From Lachnospiraceae bacterium (GTDB lineage: Bacteria; Bacillota; Clostridia; Lachnospirales; Lachnospiraceae), in assembly GCA_022647575.1 (NCBI GenBank), contig JALCKY010000002.1, positions 452,917-516,916 on the forward strand: a stretch of 64,000 nt of DNA, written 5' to 3'. A program made the position numbers and the translations under genes. The notes under the pieces were generated by a model. That model saw nothing but the letters and a program-made list of their open reading frames with translations, did no database searches and was not told the DNA's origin. This document shows, piece after piece, positions 25,584-35,197 of the stretch (its first letter is position 1; each line of letters begins with the position of its first letter).

Positions 25584-25937
25584 ATGAAGAATTACAGCAA
25601 AGTAAGTGTACCTGCAGGGGAGGCAAGAGTTGAGCTTCATGACAAGCTGCAGCTGACCGGTGCAGAGGTAAGTGTGAATACACTCCCGGCCGGAGCAGGT
25701 GTTCCTTTTGTTCATTCTCATAAGAAGAATGAGGAAATCTATGCCATATTGGCAGGAAAAGGCAAGGCAGTCATTGACGACGAGGAGATTGAACTTAGCG
25801 CCGGAGACTGGATCAGAGTGGCACCTGAAGGAAAGAGACAGTTTTCGGCAGCGGCTGACAGTTCTGTCACTTATGCCTGCATTCAGGTAAAAGCCGGCTC
25901 GCTGGAAGGTTATACTGCGGGCGATGCTGTGATGTAA
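25584..25937 (+). CDS. Single-domain cupin protein
   Basis: 117 residues with CGGAGGAAT upstream. Cupin motif 1 G-x5-HSHKKNEEIY-x3-G-G (~37-60) has the metal-binding His-His-Glu set; motif 2 is weaker (RVAPEGKRQFSAA). Small cupins of this type bind a metal and act as enzymes or binding proteins; the substrate is unknown. Probably induced through the divergent HxlR regulator. Confidence 0.8.
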   Translation: MKNYSKVSVPAGEARVELHDKLQLTGAEVSVNTLPAGAGVPFVHSHKKNEEIYAILAGKGKAVIDDEEIELSAGDWIRVAPEGKRQFSAAADSSVTYACIQVKAGSLEGYTAGDAVM

Positions 25938-25944
25938 AAATAAG

Positions 25945-25977
25945 ATGGCGGCCATTGCCTGGCCGCCATTGTTTCTG
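25945..25977. terminator. Terminator after cupin gene
   Basis: ATGGCGGCC (25945-25953) pairs with GGCCGCCAT (25961-25969), followed by TGTTTCTGTT. It is nearly the same hairpin as at 53276-53296. Confidence 0.75.
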
Positions 25978-25998
25978 TTATCCGTTTATGGCTCTGCT

Positions 25999-26547
25999 TT
26001 AATCAAAAGATAATCTCATTAATACAAGTTCCTGCCAGCCTGTATAGCGTGAATGAAAGCCTCTTGGATTGCGGCCGTATTCCCTGAACCCAAAGCTTTC
26101 ATACAATGCAATTGCGCTGCTGTTTTCCGCGACAGCTTCAAGTTCCAATTGCCTGTATCCCGCATCTTTCGCGCACTCAATGCACGCCTCTGTCAAGGCG
26201 CGCCCTATCCCCAATCCCCAAAATTCTTTTTCAACGCTGATTCCGAATTCGGCACGGTGCCTGATTTTTTCTCTTGAGCCGACGGAAGAAAATCCTGCCA
26301 ATCCTACGATTTTGTCATCTATTACTGCGCAAAGTTCTGCTTCTGAAGGACTTGTTTCTTTGCCCGAAAGAAAATCCGCTTCTTCTTCAACACTGAAGCT
26401 TTTCTCATCCGGATAGGAAAGAAGAAAATCCGTTTCTGCATGAACCTTATTAAAGCTGTCAAGCACAGCCTTTGCATCGATGCCTGCCGTGTTTCGAAGG
26501 AGGCATGCTCTGCCATCTTTAAGAGCTATCTCCTTACTGTATTTCAT
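25999..26547 (-). CDS. GNAT-family N-acetyltransferase
   Basis: 182 residues from ATG 26547 (GGAGGTATTGC upstream). Acetyl-CoA site EKEFWGLGIGRALTEACIEC (the R/Q-x-x-G-x-G/A pattern appears as WGLGIGRA) and the family's ALYESFGFREYG near the end. Acceptor substrate unknown. Confidence 0.85.
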   Translation of the reverse strand: MKYSKEIALKDGRACLLRNTAGIDAKAVLDSFNKVHAETDFLLSYPDEKSFSVEEEADFLSGKETSPSEAELCAVIDDKIVGLAGFSSVGSREKIRHRAEFGISVEKEFWGLGIGRALTEACIECAKDAGYRQLELEAVAENSSAIALYESFGFREYGRNPRGFHSRYTGWQELVLMRLSFD

Positions 26548-26694
26548 GCAATACCTCCATCTCATCAAATGAATAATTGTCGAAGTCTTATTCTAAGCTG
26601 CAGACTTTCCTGCCGAGTTCATAAGCATGCTGCAGGTCAATCGGAAACTGAACATCTCGCTGCTTTATTTTATGCTCCAGGTCAAAGACGCCTG

Positions 26695-26898
26695 CGTAAA
26701 GGCGGACTGGATATTCCGTTTATGTTTTTAATGAACTCGCTTCTGGGTGTAAACGGCATCGTATGGGCAACGCCGATTGCCGATTTCAGTGCAATGACGG
26801 CAGCAGTCTGTTCCTGCAAATCAATAAAAGTAAGGTCTGCTTCCCGCAAATGCTTTGAGATTATTTGGGAAGATTTTCCCGCGTTGTTTCCAGGCTGA
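26695..26898 (+). pseudogene. MATE transporter C-terminal remnant
   Basis: The frame GLDIPFMFLMNSLLGVNGIVWATPIADFSA matches the end of MATE efflux proteins (…NG-WA-PIAD). The preceding DNA has no matching frame and no start signal, and no full gene exists here, so this is a relic. It sits next to the duplicated VOC/acetyltransferase cassette. Confidence 0.6.
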
Positions 26899-26913
26899 AT
26901 GCATCTGCATTCA

Positions 26914-27297
26914 TCATATGGTCATTTCGATCTGATTTCCTTCTCCATCCAATATGCAGCTTTCATAGTATCCGTCACCGGTTGTCCGCGGACCGCTGAT
27001 GACTTCGTATCCTGCAGCCTTGATCCGGTACGTCAGTTCATCTACTTTTTCCTTATTTCCAAGACTGAAAGCCAGATGCGCATATCCGGTCCGGCTCAGG
27101 TTCTTTACCTGATCCGGCATCTCCGGCTTCTTCATGATTTCCAGACGGGCTCCGTCTTCAAATGTCAGGAAATAAGACCGGAACCCGGTCTTTTCATTAT
27201 GATATCCGCTGTTTGCCTTCGCATGAAAATATTGGATAAAGAATTCCCTTTCTGCCTCAAGATCGTTCACATACATCGCCGCATGCTCAATCTTCAT
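26914..27297 (-). CDS. VOC-family (glyoxalase-like) protein, copy 1
   Basis: 127 residues in two beta-alpha-beta-beta-beta units: [16 protein letters not shown]... and [19 protein letters not shown]... [17 protein letters not shown]. Metal ligands expected in the family are His5, a Glu near EIMKK, His73-region and Glu at 124. Likely a small metalloenzyme of the glyoxalase/fosfomycin-resistance superfamily. Its start overlaps the upstream acetyltransferase stop by ATGA. Differs from copy 2 at ~9 positions. Confidence 0.8.
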   Translation of the reverse strand: MKIEHAAMYVNDLEAEREFFIQYFHAKANSGYHNEKTGFRSYFLTFEDGARLEIMKKPEMPDQVKNLSRTGYAHLAFSLGNKEKVDELTYRIKAAGYEVISGPRTTGDGYYESCILDGEGNQIEMTI

Positions 27298-27932
27298 TTA
27301 TGCTCTTTCTCCCATTTTTTCATGGCTTCAAGGTCAGCTTCGTCAATCACCCGGTTTCCATGATAATATTTCATATCCTCTTCGTTGAACTCCCGATAGA
27401 CACGGCACGGATTCCCGAAGGCAATGACATTGGCCGGGACATCCTTCGTGACAACGCTGCCGGCACCGATGATGGAATTGTCCCCGATACTTACTCCCGG
27501 AAGAATTGTCGCATTGGCACCGACCCAGACATTCTTTCCAAAAGTCACTTTATCGCAGTACATGAGTTCCCTGTACTTTGGGATGACCGGATGGGATACC
27601 GTTGCAACGGAAACGCCGGGCCCGAATTCACAGCGGTCTCCGATCTCAATCTCTCCGTCATCGATGAAGGAGCAGTCCACATTCACGTAGACGTAATCGC
27701 CCATTTTGATATGCCGCCCATAGCAGAAATAAATCGGCGGCTCGATCCAGGCAAGCGTCTTCTTTCCGAAGATTCTCTTCATCAGGAAATACCGGTGCAG
27801 AAGACCGAGCTTTGAGGAACCGGTCCGGTTGTAGGCACGCATACGCGATTTCGCCTGCGCCCTCTCACGGGGCATGCCCTCACAGTAATCGGAAAAGAGC
27901 ATGCCATTCGCTATTCTCTCCTTCATCGTCAT
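27294..27932 (-). CDS. Maltose/galactoside O-acetyltransferase-like hexapeptide enzyme, copy 1
   Basis: 212 residues, AAGGAGAAC before ATG. N-terminal Maa domain ([22 protein letters not shown]) then left-handed beta-helix hexapeptide repeats ([46 protein letters not shown]). The catalytic His is in VSHPV. Acetylates a sugar or similar acceptor with acetyl-CoA. Followed with a 4-bp overlap by the VOC gene. Confidence 0.85.
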   Translation of the reverse strand: MTMKERIANGMLFSDYCEGMPRERAQAKSRMRAYNRTGSSKLGLLHRYFLMKRIFGKKTLAWIEPPIYFCYGRHIKMGDYVYVNVDCSFIDDGEIEIGDRCEFGPGVSVATVSHPVIPKYRELMYCDKVTFGKNVWVGANATILPGVSIGDNSIIGAGSVVTKDVPANVIAFGNPCRVYREFNEEDMKYYHGNRVIDEADLEAMKKWEKEHK

Positions 27933-27998
27933 GTCTGTTGTTCTCCTTTCTAACCGATAAGGCGGGAATGTACAATAAAGAAAAACGGATAAATGATT

Positions 27999-29843
27999 TC
28001 AATTTTTCACTGTTTCAGCAGCTGCATCGCCTCCAAGGATCTGCATGAATTCCTCACCCGTGATGGTCTCGTGCTCATAAAGGTAAGCCGCCAGCTCATC
28101 CAGCTTCTCTTTGTGCTCTTCCAGGATTTTCTTTGCCTTGTCATGCTGTGCCTTCACGACGGCCACGACCGTCTCATCAATCTTCCTTGCCGTTTCCGGT
28201 GCACAGGAAAGGGAAGTGTCCCCGCCCAGGTAAGCGTTCGTCTGGGTCTCAAGCTCTACCATGCCGATGCTCTCATCCATGCCGTAGCGGGTTATCATGG
28301 CACGGGCAAGCTTCGTAGCCTGCTCGATATCATTGGAAGCACCCGTTGTGATGGAATGGAAAATGACTTCTTCTGCGCAGCGTCCGCCTGTCAGCGTCGC
28401 AATCTTATTCAGGATTTCTTCCTTGCTCATCAGGTATTTTTCTCCCTCATCCACCTGCAGCGTGTAGCCCAGGGCGCCCGAAGTGCGCGGGATGATGGTA
28501 ATCTTCGTGACCGGCGCGGAATGCGTCTGGCAGGCGGCAACCATCGCATGTCCGATTTCATGATAAGCCACGATATGCTTTTCTTCATCCGAAAGGACGC
28601 GGCTCTTTTTCTGGTAGCCGGCGATGACCGTCTCGATGCTCTCCTGCAGGTCCTCCTGCGTCACAATCTGTCTTCCTTCGCGCACGGCCCGGAGTGCCGC
28701 CTCGTTCACGATATTCGCCAGATCGGCACCGGATGCTCCGGCGGCCGTTTTGGCGATCGATGCGAAATCGACATTGTCCGAGATTTTTATTTTCTTTGCA
28801 TGAACCTTCAGGATGGCAATACGTCCCTCCAGATCCGGCAGTTCCACAGGAATCCTGCGGTCAAAGCGTCCCGGTCTTAAAAGAGCCGGATCAAGCACAT
28901 CCGGCCGGTTCGTTGCCGCCAGGATAATGACGCCCTTGGAAGGATCGAAGCCGTCCATCTCCGTCAGCAGCTGGTTCAGCGTCTGTTCCCGCTCATCATT
29001 TGTCGAAAGCCCGCCTGCATCCCGTTTCTTGCCAATTGTATCAATCTCATCGATAAAGACGATGCAGGGTGCATTTTTCTGGGCCTGGTCAAAAAGGTCC
29101 CTTACCTTGGACGCGCCCATGCCGACGAACATCTCGACAAATTCAGACCCGGCAATGGAGAAGAAAGGCACGCCGGCTTCGCCTGCAACCGCTTTGGCAA
29201 GAAGCGTCTTGCCTGTTCCGGGAGGGCCGACCAGAAGGGCGCCCTTCGGACACTGGGCACCGATTGCCTGGTATTTCTGCGGCTCATGCAGATACTGGAC
29301 CAATTCTTCGAGGAGCGCTTTTGCTTCCTCTTCGCCTGCGACATCCGCAAATTTAATGCTGGTCGTCGAAGGCACATAGACCTTGGCGCTGCTCTTTCCG
29401 AAAGACATGAAGGGGTTTCCTGACCCGCCGCCCATCTTCTGCGTCGCCGAACGCATGAGGAACTGCCACAGGAAATAAAAGATGACAAGCGGCAGGATCC
29501 AGGTCAATAAGAAGGAGAGAACCGGGTTTGTCGTCGTTACGATCCGGTCGAACTTGCAGCCGGATTCCAGAAGCCTGTTGACAAGATCCGGATCGTTGAA
29601 TGTAGCCGTCCGGTAATAGGAAGGAGGCGTCGACGTGTCCGTAAAATAGATATAATCACTGTTCATCTGGACAGTTGCGATCTTCTTGTTCGTCGTCATG
29701 TCGAGGAAGGTACTGTAATCGACATCCTGGATCTGATGCTCAAAGAGCGCCGGAATAATCAGGAAATTGAGAAGAATGGTAATGACTGCTACTATAATGC
29801 AGTAAGTGATGATCTGGTTCTTCGGTTGCTTCGCCTGTTTCAT
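27999..29843 (-). CDS. ftsH: ATP-dependent membrane metalloprotease FtsH
   Basis: 614 residues from ATG 29843 (AAAAAAGGAGGAATACGG upstream). Two transmembrane segments (~12-33 and ~108-129) enclose the external domain; AAA+ Walker A GPPGTGKT (206-213), Walker B VFIDEID, second region [20 protein letters not shown], and zinc protease HEIGH. Degrades misfolded membrane and regulatory proteins as a hexamer. The family is usually ~600-650 residues, so it is full length. Confidence 0.95.
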   Translation of the reverse strand: MKQAKQPKNQIITYCIIVAVITILLNFLIIPALFEHQIQDVDYSTFLDMTTNKKIATVQMNSDYIYFTDTSTPPSYYRTATFNDPDLVNRLLESGCKFDRIVTTTNPVLSFLLTWILPLVIFYFLWQFLMRSATQKMGGGSGNPFMSFGKSSAKVYVPSTTSIKFADVAGEEEAKALLEELVQYLHEPQKYQAIGAQCPKGALLVGPPGTGKTLLAKAVAGEAGVPFFSIAGSEFVEMFVGMGASKVRDLFDQAQKNAPCIVFIDEIDTIGKKRDAGGLSTNDEREQTLNQLLTEMDGFDPSKGVIILAATNRPDVLDPALLRPGRFDRRIPVELPDLEGRIAILKVHAKKIKISDNVDFASIAKTAAGASGADLANIVNEAALRAVREGRQIVTQEDLQESIETVIAGYQKKSRVLSDEEKHIVAYHEIGHAMVAACQTHSAPVTKITIIPRTSGALGYTLQVDEGEKYLMSKEEILNKIATLTGGRCAEEVIFHSITTGASNDIEQATKLARAMITRYGMDESIGMVELETQTNAYLGGDTSLSCAPETARKIDETVVAVVKAQHDKAKKILEEHKEKLDELAAYLYEHETITGEEFMQILGGDAAAETVKN

Positions 29844-29977
29844 CCGTATTCCTCCTTTTTTTTCTATTATATCTTTTTCCAGCATGATTGGAGGAACAAA
29901 TACTGCAAAGTGTCTATCTTACGATTGTCATTCCGCTCTTCATTGCGGTAGAAAATGAATTCAGCCAATACCGGGGG

Positions 29978-30472
29978 TCAGAACTTCCTCTTCATTTGCC
30001 TGAAATAAAAAGATTTATTGTCTACAGCCCTCATCGTTGCCAGGATTCCATCCAAGTGATCATATTCGTGCTGCAGGAGTTCCGAATAATCTCCCTCCAG
30101 GTGCATTTCCCGAGGCTGCATGTCGGCATCAAGATACCGGATATCCGCACGCCGATATCTTGAAACGCGAACCATAAGTCCGGGAAAAGACATGCAGTCA
30201 TCCATGAGTTCATATTTCTCCGAGTCCGGAAAAGTCAGTATCGGATTGATGAATACATAAGGCCTGTTATCAAACATATAAAGCAGGCGCTTCTGTACAC
30301 CGATCTGCGGTGCCGCTACCGCACGTCCTGCTCCATGAACCTTTCTGTACTCCATCAGGGTATCGTGCAGATCCGTTACCCAGCCGGCAATCCGAGGTAC
30401 GTCAGCTTCCGTGACTTCCGTGCTGGTCTCATACAGCTTTGGATCGCCAAGCAGCAAAATTTCTCTTATCAT
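29978..30472 (-). CDS. def: Peptide deformylase (divergent motif 2)
   Basis: 164 residues from ATG 30472 with GAAGGAAG upstream. Motif 1 GRAVAAPQIG (49-58), motif 2 DDCMS (91-95) in place of EGCLS but keeping the metal Cys93, motif 3 HEYDH (135-139). Removes formyl groups from new proteins. The changed motif 2 and presence of an N-terminal ILLLGDPKL are typical of a second, non-housekeeping deformylase in Bacillota; whether another def exists elsewhere is not known. Sits beside a repeated terminator/promoter module. Confidence 0.9.
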   Translation of the reverse strand: MIREILLLGDPKLYETSTEVTEADVPRIAGWVTDLHDTLMEYRKVHGAGRAVAAPQIGVQKRLLYMFDNRPYVFINPILTFPDSEKYELMDDCMSFPGLMVRVSRYRRADIRYLDADMQPREMHLEGDYSELLQHEYDHLDGILATMRAVDNKSFYFRQMKRKF

Positions 30473-30607
30473 AATCTTCTTCCTTCTTAATGGCATGACT
30501 CGTTGCCCATTGAAATTGACAGTTCCATCATCTTGACCTGCGGGCAAGATGCATCGCTCGCAAAAGAGCTCGCTCAATTCATATTTGTCACTGTCTTTTT
30601 CAGTCAA

Positions 30608-30658
30608 ATTATATCATATATCCCCATAAAAAATGCCGCCTCATAATTGAAGCGACAT
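30608..30658 (-). promoter_or_regulatory. Terminator plus extended -10 promoter module, copy 1
   Basis: Minus strand: a terminator hairpin (ATGTCGCTT…GAGGCGGCAT, then TTTTTTATGGGG, 30658-30625) is followed at once by TGATATAAT (extended -10, TATAAT at 30613-30608). It ends the upstream gene (30681) and starts the deformylase gene. The same module occurs at 61017-61067. Confidence 0.6.
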
Positions 30659-30680
30659 TACGCGATTTCTTCTAGCTTGT

Positions 30681-31355
30681 TCATTTCAATATTTTTACAA
30701 TCATACTTTCTTCGGCATCCGGCAGTGTTTTATGCATGTGTTCCAGAATTCTTTCAAAAGAATCCTCCGGCCTTTCCCGATAGGCTCCCCTGCAGTTATT
30801 CTTTCCAAGCCAGTCTTCACTTACTACATATCGTGCAATACCCCAGCCATATTCATTCCCGTTTTTATCTATCTGATTCTCAAATGTCTGAACCGTAATA
30901 TAAGTCTGCATCTGAAGACGCGTTATGACCGTTTCAAATCCTGTATTTCCGCCTTTGCGGTAATTGCCAAAAGCCTTGAGTTCCTTTGACAGGCAGCTTC
31001 CGTGTTCTGTAAGATAATTCATGATCTGCTTGTCTTTTCTTGCCGCCAGGCCGTCTTCATATCTTGCATCAAAATCATATCCGTCCCGCCGGTAATTCGC
31101 CAGATATTTGTACCATTTTTTGCTTACATAGCCTGCCTTATTATGGAAAAGCTTTCCATAGGCAATATTCCTTCCCTGTGCGATTTCGCCTTTCCATTCC
31201 CATGGCCCGTTTACTCCGTCAACAAACCAATATTCTTTTGGCGTGCATTCTTCAACGGAAAAACCAGGAATTTCATTTGCAAAAAACGGCATAAAGCCGG
31301 TCTCTTCGACCAGCTTTGTAAGTTCTTCTGAATTGTGAAGAGTAGGAAATAACAA
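30681..31355 (-). CDS. AlkZ-related DNA-glycosylase-like protein
   Basis: 224 residues from TTG 31355, five bases after AGGAGG. Pattern FANEIPGFSVEE, GPWEWKGEIAQ, RRDGYDFDARYEDGLA, RLQMQTYITVQTFE is characteristic of a protein group related to the AlkZ/YcaQ glycosylases (shorter than true AlkZ, so function not established). Acts presumably on nucleic acid. It is followed downstream by the terminator/promoter module. Confidence 0.6.
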   Translation of the reverse strand: MLFPTLHNSEELTKLVEETGFMPFFANEIPGFSVEECTPKEYWFVDGVNGPWEWKGEIAQGRNIAYGKLFHNKAGYVSKKWYKYLANYRRDGYDFDARYEDGLAARKDKQIMNYLTEHGSCLSKELKAFGNYRKGGNTGFETVITRLQMQTYITVQTFENQIDKNGNEYGWGIARYVVSEDWLGKNNCRGAYRERPEDSFERILEHMHKTLPDAEESMIVKILK

Positions 31356-31386
31356 CTTTTCCTCCTAAAAAGTACTTTGTATTTTC

Positions 31387-31950
31387 TCAAAATCTCTCGG
31401 ATCCACCCGGCACCCACATACGCATCTCTTCCCGCAGATTGATTACTCTGTCGCTGTCTGTCCGGAATGTGCCGTCGCCGTTTGCATGCAAGGTAGGCAG
31501 GAACTCTTTCGTTTTATCTACCCAGAGCTGATTGCATTCGAGGATAACCAGACCGTATTTTTCGATGTAATCGATCACCCGGCACTCCAGCCCTGCAATG
31601 CATTCGCAGATAAGCGGTGCCTTAGCCGAAGTGCCTTCGAATGGCGTAAGTGAGAATTCTGTGAATTTATCAATTTCCCTGCCCGAACAGGTTCCTATCC
31701 CCACAACCTTCTCCGCCATATCCGCAGAAGGAATGCAGATGCCGCATTCCTTTGTCTGCATCATGGTTTTGAAAGAGCTGTTCCACACACCTGTTGATAT
31801 GGCTATGCGGCAATGCTCCGAATAGTCGATTGCCATCATCCAGCTGATCGTGCAGATATTATCCTTCTGTCCGTCTCTTGTCGTAAGCAGGACGACCGGA
31901 CCGGGCTCAATATAGGTAAATGCCTTCTGGAGCTTGTCCTTTTCAAGCAT
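31387..31950 (-). CDS. Flavin reductase-like FMN-binding protein
   Basis: 187 residues, AGGAGGTAGG before ATG 31950. Split-barrel flavin-binding fold: VVLLTTRDGQKDNICTISW, WNSSFKTMMQTKECGICIP, and CSGREIDKFTEF. Members reduce FMN with NAD(P)H or serve as flavoredoxins. Similar in role to the next gene; both sit between FtsH/PDF and alcohol dehydrogenase genes. Confidence 0.85.
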   Translation of the reverse strand: MLEKDKLQKAFTYIEPGPVVLLTTRDGQKDNICTISWMMAIDYSEHCRIAISTGVWNSSFKTMMQTKECGICIPSADMAEKVVGIGTCSGREIDKFTEFSLTPFEGTSAKAPLICECIAGLECRVIDYIEKYGLVILECNQLWVDKTKEFLPTLHANGDGTFRTDSDRVINLREEMRMWVPGGSERF

Positions 31951-32029
31951 TTCTTCCTACCTCCTATCATCAATCAGGGACATCGCCATAACTGCCGCAA
32001 GGACAGCTTCCCTTATTTTCTTCATCGCT

Positions 32030-32557
32030 TTACTTCAGAATTTCGTATGCGGATTCGACCTCCGCGATATACATCACGGAAAAGTCCTTGGATGGAAATG
32101 ATTCATCTGCCACTTCAGCATCAAGGAAATTTCCCTCTTCCAGCTGCTGCCTGAAAAATGGCCTGCATAGAAGGACATACTTTCCTTCCGTATAGGTCGG
32201 CTGTCCGTCGATATCCGTAAGCGTAAGTCCGGAACTTTTGATCTTATCCGGCTCATCCGCTCCGGAATGACTGCCGAGATATCCAAGAGCCTTCCTGACA
32301 TCCGCATCGCTGAAATCAAAAAAGGTCAACGTGAACCGTCCGCTCGCATCGATGAATTTCTTCGTGTAGCGCTGCGGGCGGATATAGACTGTCACTGTTT
32401 TTTTATTACAGACATTGCCAAATCCGCCCCATGCAGCTGTCAGCGTATTTGCCGCACTCTTTTCTGCAGCACTGACCAGGAACCAGTTCTCCTCGAACAT
32501 CGTCATAGGGTTTACATGCTTCGCAATTTCTCCCGGTTCCATTTTTCTTGTTTTCAT
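32030..32557 (-). CDS. Flavin reductase-like protein 2
   Basis: 175 residues, AAAGGAAATTTTC before ATG 32557. Same split-barrel fold: ENWFLVSAAEKSAANTLTAA, GGFGNVCNKKTVTVYIRPQRYT, and FTLTFFD. Belongs to another subgroup than the previous gene (flavoredoxin-like). It lies 46 bp after the alcohol dehydrogenase stop, so they may be co-transcribed. Confidence 0.8.
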   Translation of the reverse strand: MKTRKMEPGEIAKHVNPMTMFEENWFLVSAAEKSAANTLTAAWGGFGNVCNKKTVTVYIRPQRYTKKFIDASGRFTLTFFDFSDADVRKALGYLGSHSGADEPDKIKSSGLTLTDIDGQPTYTEGKYVLLCRPFFRQQLEEGNFLDAEVADESFPSKDFSVMYIAEVESAYEILK

Positions 32558-32603
32558 GAAAATTTCCTTTCCGCCTCATACAGGCATTCCATATATGTTT
32601 GCT

Positions 32604-33770
32604 TCATCTGTAAGACTTCTCATAGATTTCAAGATAATCGTCATCAGAGAGCGGAAGCGGATCTGCCGTGATGTCTCCGCCGAGCACCTTGTGTATCATC
32701 CCGGGGAACTTCTTCAGTTCTTCCTTCGTGATGCCGTTATCGCTCATCTTAAGATCCGCGCAGCCCACAACGGCGATCAGGCTGTCAAGCGCTTGAATGA
32801 AGTCCTTCCCGGAAGACGGATTTTCTGCGCCCATCGCTTTTGCCATCCGGATCATAGGGCCTTCGGCCGCTTTCCTCTCGGCGAAGAAGTCAAAATAGGC
32901 ATGGCTGATCATGATCAGGCCGGCTCCATGGACCAGGCTGTCATGGAAGCTTCCCATGACATGCTCCATCGTGTGTTCCGAAGTGCAGAGCATATAGTAG
33001 CCGGCAAGGGTGTTCGCCAGCGCCATATTTGCCCTGGCCTCTTTATCGTTCCCGTCCCTGTATGCCCTGGGAAGGTTCGCCGCAATCAATTCGATCGCCT
33101 TCAGGGCGAACATTTCTCCCATCGGATGTTCTTTCGTATTGACGACGCTTTCCGCCGCATGGAAGAAGGCATCCATGCCCTGGTATGCCGTGAACCTCGG
33201 GGAAACGCTCATCATCAGGTCGGAATCGACGACGGAGATCGTCGGGAACATGGAATAGAAGAAGATTCCGGTCTTCTCATTGACTTCATCATAGGAAATG
33301 ACGGAGGCCATATCCACTTCGCTGCCGGTGCCCGCCGACGTCGTGATGCATATGATCGGAGCCGCCGGATTTTCCGGGTTCTTCTTGCCGCCATTTTCGC
33401 TCAGGGAATAATCCCAGATGTCCCCGCCGTTCGTCATCATCAGCGCGATGCATTTGGAGCAGTCCATGACGGAACCGCCGCCCAGCGCCACGATGAAATC
33501 GCAGCCTGTATCCTTTGCCTTCTTCGCCCCGTCCATGACATTGTCTCTGGTAGGATTCGGACGGATCTCGTCAAAAAGCTCATGCTCTACGCCCGCAAGC
33601 TCCATTTCCTTCTCGACCCGGGCAAGGTAGCCATACTTCTTTGCGGACTGACCATTCGATGTGGCGATCAATGCCTTTTTTCCGGGGAGCTTCTCATTTC
33701 TCAAATGATTCAGGGCACCCGCCCCGAACAGAACCCTGGTCGGCATGTCGAATACGAAATTGCTGTACAT
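32604..33770 (-). CDS. Iron-containing (NADH/NADPH) alcohol dehydrogenase, butanol-dehydrogenase type
   Basis: 388 residues, AGGAGGATT before ATG 33770. Nucleotide-binding GGGSVMDCSK (~97-106), metal ligands in SEHTMEHVMGSFHD and LVHGAGLIMI SH. Family members reduce aldehydes to alcohols with NAD(P)H using Fe2+. The divergence pattern (FGAGALNHL, FDEIRPNPTRDNV) is that of the BDH/YqhD group. Upstream AraC-type regulator reads the same strand, 123 bp away, and likely controls it. The unusually long opposite-strand frame over this gene is a shadow. Confidence 0.9.
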   Translation of the reverse strand: MYSNFVFDMPTRVLFGAGALNHLRNEKLPGKKALIATSNGQSAKKYGYLARVEKEMELAGVEHELFDEIRPNPTRDNVMDGAKKAKDTGCDFIVALGGGSVMDCSKCIALMMTNGGDIWDYSLSENGGKKNPENPAAPIICITTSAGTGSEVDMASVISYDEVNEKTGIFFYSMFPTISVVDSDLMMSVSPRFTAYQGMDAFFHAAESVVNTKEHPMGEMFALKAIELIAANLPRAYRDGNDKEARANMALANTLAGYYMLCTSEHTMEHVMGSFHDSLVHGAGLIMISHAYFDFFAERKAAEGPMIRMAKAMGAENPSSGKDFIQALDSLIAVVGCADLKMSDNGITKEELKKFPGMIHKVLGGDITADPLPLSDDDYLEIYEKSYR

Positions 33771-33893
33771 AATAAAATCCTCCTGTAAGAAAGAAAGTCA
33801 TCTTTTCCTGATGCTGACTTTATTCTACAGAAGGACTGTCCCGGTTTCAGTGGCAATTCTTATGTTTATTAGTGGTATATCTTTATGTGTGCC

Positions 33894-34847
33894 CTATCTT
33901 CCATCCCGGACAAACTGCCGGGGCGTCTTCCCGTAATAATCCCGGAACGCCTTATGGAAGTTGCTCTTGTCGGTGTACCCGACCATCGGGACGATCTCCT
34001 CGATTGACAGGTCGGTATTCCGCATCAGGAAAACGGCACGTTCCATCCTCTGTGACAGCAGTATGTTGGAAAATGTCCTTCCCGTTTTCTTTGAAAGCCT
34101 GTCCGAGATATAGGCTGGATGATACCCGAACTCAGAAGAAAGCATCCCAAGCGTCACATGGTCGAGGTGTTCCTCCATATAGCGTTCCATCCTTCCGATC
34201 ACATCTTCATTTTCCGGCCCATCACCGGATTTCCTGAACTGCCGTGCCAGCATCATGACCAGCGTCTGCGTCATGGGCTTCAGGATTGCCTGCGTCCCCG
34301 CATTCTTATTGGCGTACTCTGCAGCCATCAGCTCGATCTGCGTCCGGATGGAACCGTCCTGCAGATTCTCAAGATGGATGAATTCATCGGAAAAGCTGTT
34401 GATCTTCGGATCCAGGAAGAAATGGAGCAGCCTCCGGTCGGCGGATACCGTTTGCAGGAAGCTCCGGTAAAAGACCTCTTTCCTGATCAGCACGCCGATG
34501 ATGACGATGTCCTTATTTCCCGCACCATAGAGGGCATAGCCGGAAAACGGCTGGCCGATATAGCATTCATTCTCCCTGACCGTCACATGGTTGTCAAACC
34601 GATAGCTCTGGGCCCCGTAATCTCCCGTATAAGCGTAATTGATGAAGAAGAAATCCTGCCTGTGGAATTTCTCATGGATTTCCTTTCCCTTGAAAACACA
34701 GACCATGATATCTTCATCAGAATCCCCTAGCCACTGGGAAATCAGTTCTTTCCGCTTCCCGATCCTGTGCTCCTCAAAATTCCAGTTCAGGTTCGGGAAA
34801 TCAGCTCCAAGCTTTTCTATGGATTCTGCGACTGATAAAACACCCAA
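33894..34847 (-). CDS. AraC-family transcriptional regulator
   Basis: 317 residues from TTG 34847, nine bases after AGGAGG (34857-34862); an upstream ATG frame start lacks any ribosome site. The N-terminal ~200 residues are a cupin-like sensory part (FINYAYTGDYGAQSYRFDN) and the C-terminal ~100 are the double HTH (VTLGMLSSEFGYHPAYISDR; LSIEEIVPMVGYTDKSNFHK; FRDYYGKTPRQFV). Probably activates the adjacent alcohol dehydrogenase in response to an aldehyde, alcohol or sugar. Confidence 0.9.
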   Translation of the reverse strand: MGVLSVAESIEKLGADFPNLNWNFEEHRIGKRKELISQWLGDSDEDIMVCVFKGKEIHEKFHRQDFFFINYAYTGDYGAQSYRFDNHVTVRENECYIGQPFSGYALYGAGNKDIVIIGVLIRKEVFYRSFLQTVSADRRLLHFFLDPKINSFSDEFIHLENLQDGSIRTQIELMAAEYANKNAGTQAILKPMTQTLVMMLARQFRKSGDGPENEDVIGRMERYMEEHLDHVTLGMLSSEFGYHPAYISDRLSKKTGRTFSNILLSQRMERAVFLMRNTDLSIEEIVPMVGYTDKSNFHKAFRDYYGKTPRQFVRDGR

Positions 34848-35039
34848 TATGAGCAGCCTCCTGTGAAATCGCACCCGTTGCACTTTTTGTTTACACATAT
34901 TGTAACTGATGCCTTCGAAACGGTAAATATGATCTGAACAAAAACTGCACCTGGTAAATAAATTATTTGCATCAGCACCGGTAAAACAAATTCTTCCAAT
35001 AACACATGGCAGTTAAATGAATATTCAATAGAATAATGT

Positions 35040-35190
35040 TATAATCAACTGTTAAAAAAACAGGGTGGAAACGCAGCAAAAACCTTGTTACGGTTTTGTT
35101 GTGGGTCGCAGGCTAAGATAAGTACGTAATCCGGCCGGAGACAAAGACGGGTACCGTCAGTCTTCCGGTATGAATCGTAAAGGATGAAGG
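35040..35190 (+). other. Structured untranslated leader with extended -10 promoter
   Basis: TG-t-TATAAT at 35037-35045 gives a start near 35052 and a ~146-nt leader before ATG 35198. Two stems are visible: CAGCAAAAACC with GGTTTTGTTG (one bulged A) at ~35075-35101, and a GCCGGAGAC…GTCTTCCGGT stem at ~35134-35171 with GACGG-gta-CCGTC inside. The pattern is not one I recognise among common riboswitch classes. The genes behind it form the fumarate-reductase-like locus. Confidence 0.4.
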
Positions 35191-35197
35191 ATCAGAT

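Larger units (their letters stand above)
26905..27961. repeat. Duplicated ~1.06-kb cassette, copy 1
   Basis: Matches 58271-59327 with the same two genes in the same positions (offset 31366, equal lengths). The proteins are about 93% identical. Similarity starts in CTGCATTCATCATATGG and ends about at ACCGATAAG, past both genes. Confidence 0.85.

Noticed and set aside
27993-28880. 295-codon plus-strand frame opposite ftsH
   Set aside because: Opposes a fully conserved AAA protease; no features of its own.
32415-33788. 457-codon plus-strand open frame opposite the alcohol dehydrogenase
   Set aside because: It mirrors a clear alcohol dehydrogenase with all motifs; no ribosome site and no known domain, so it is a codon-bias shadow.
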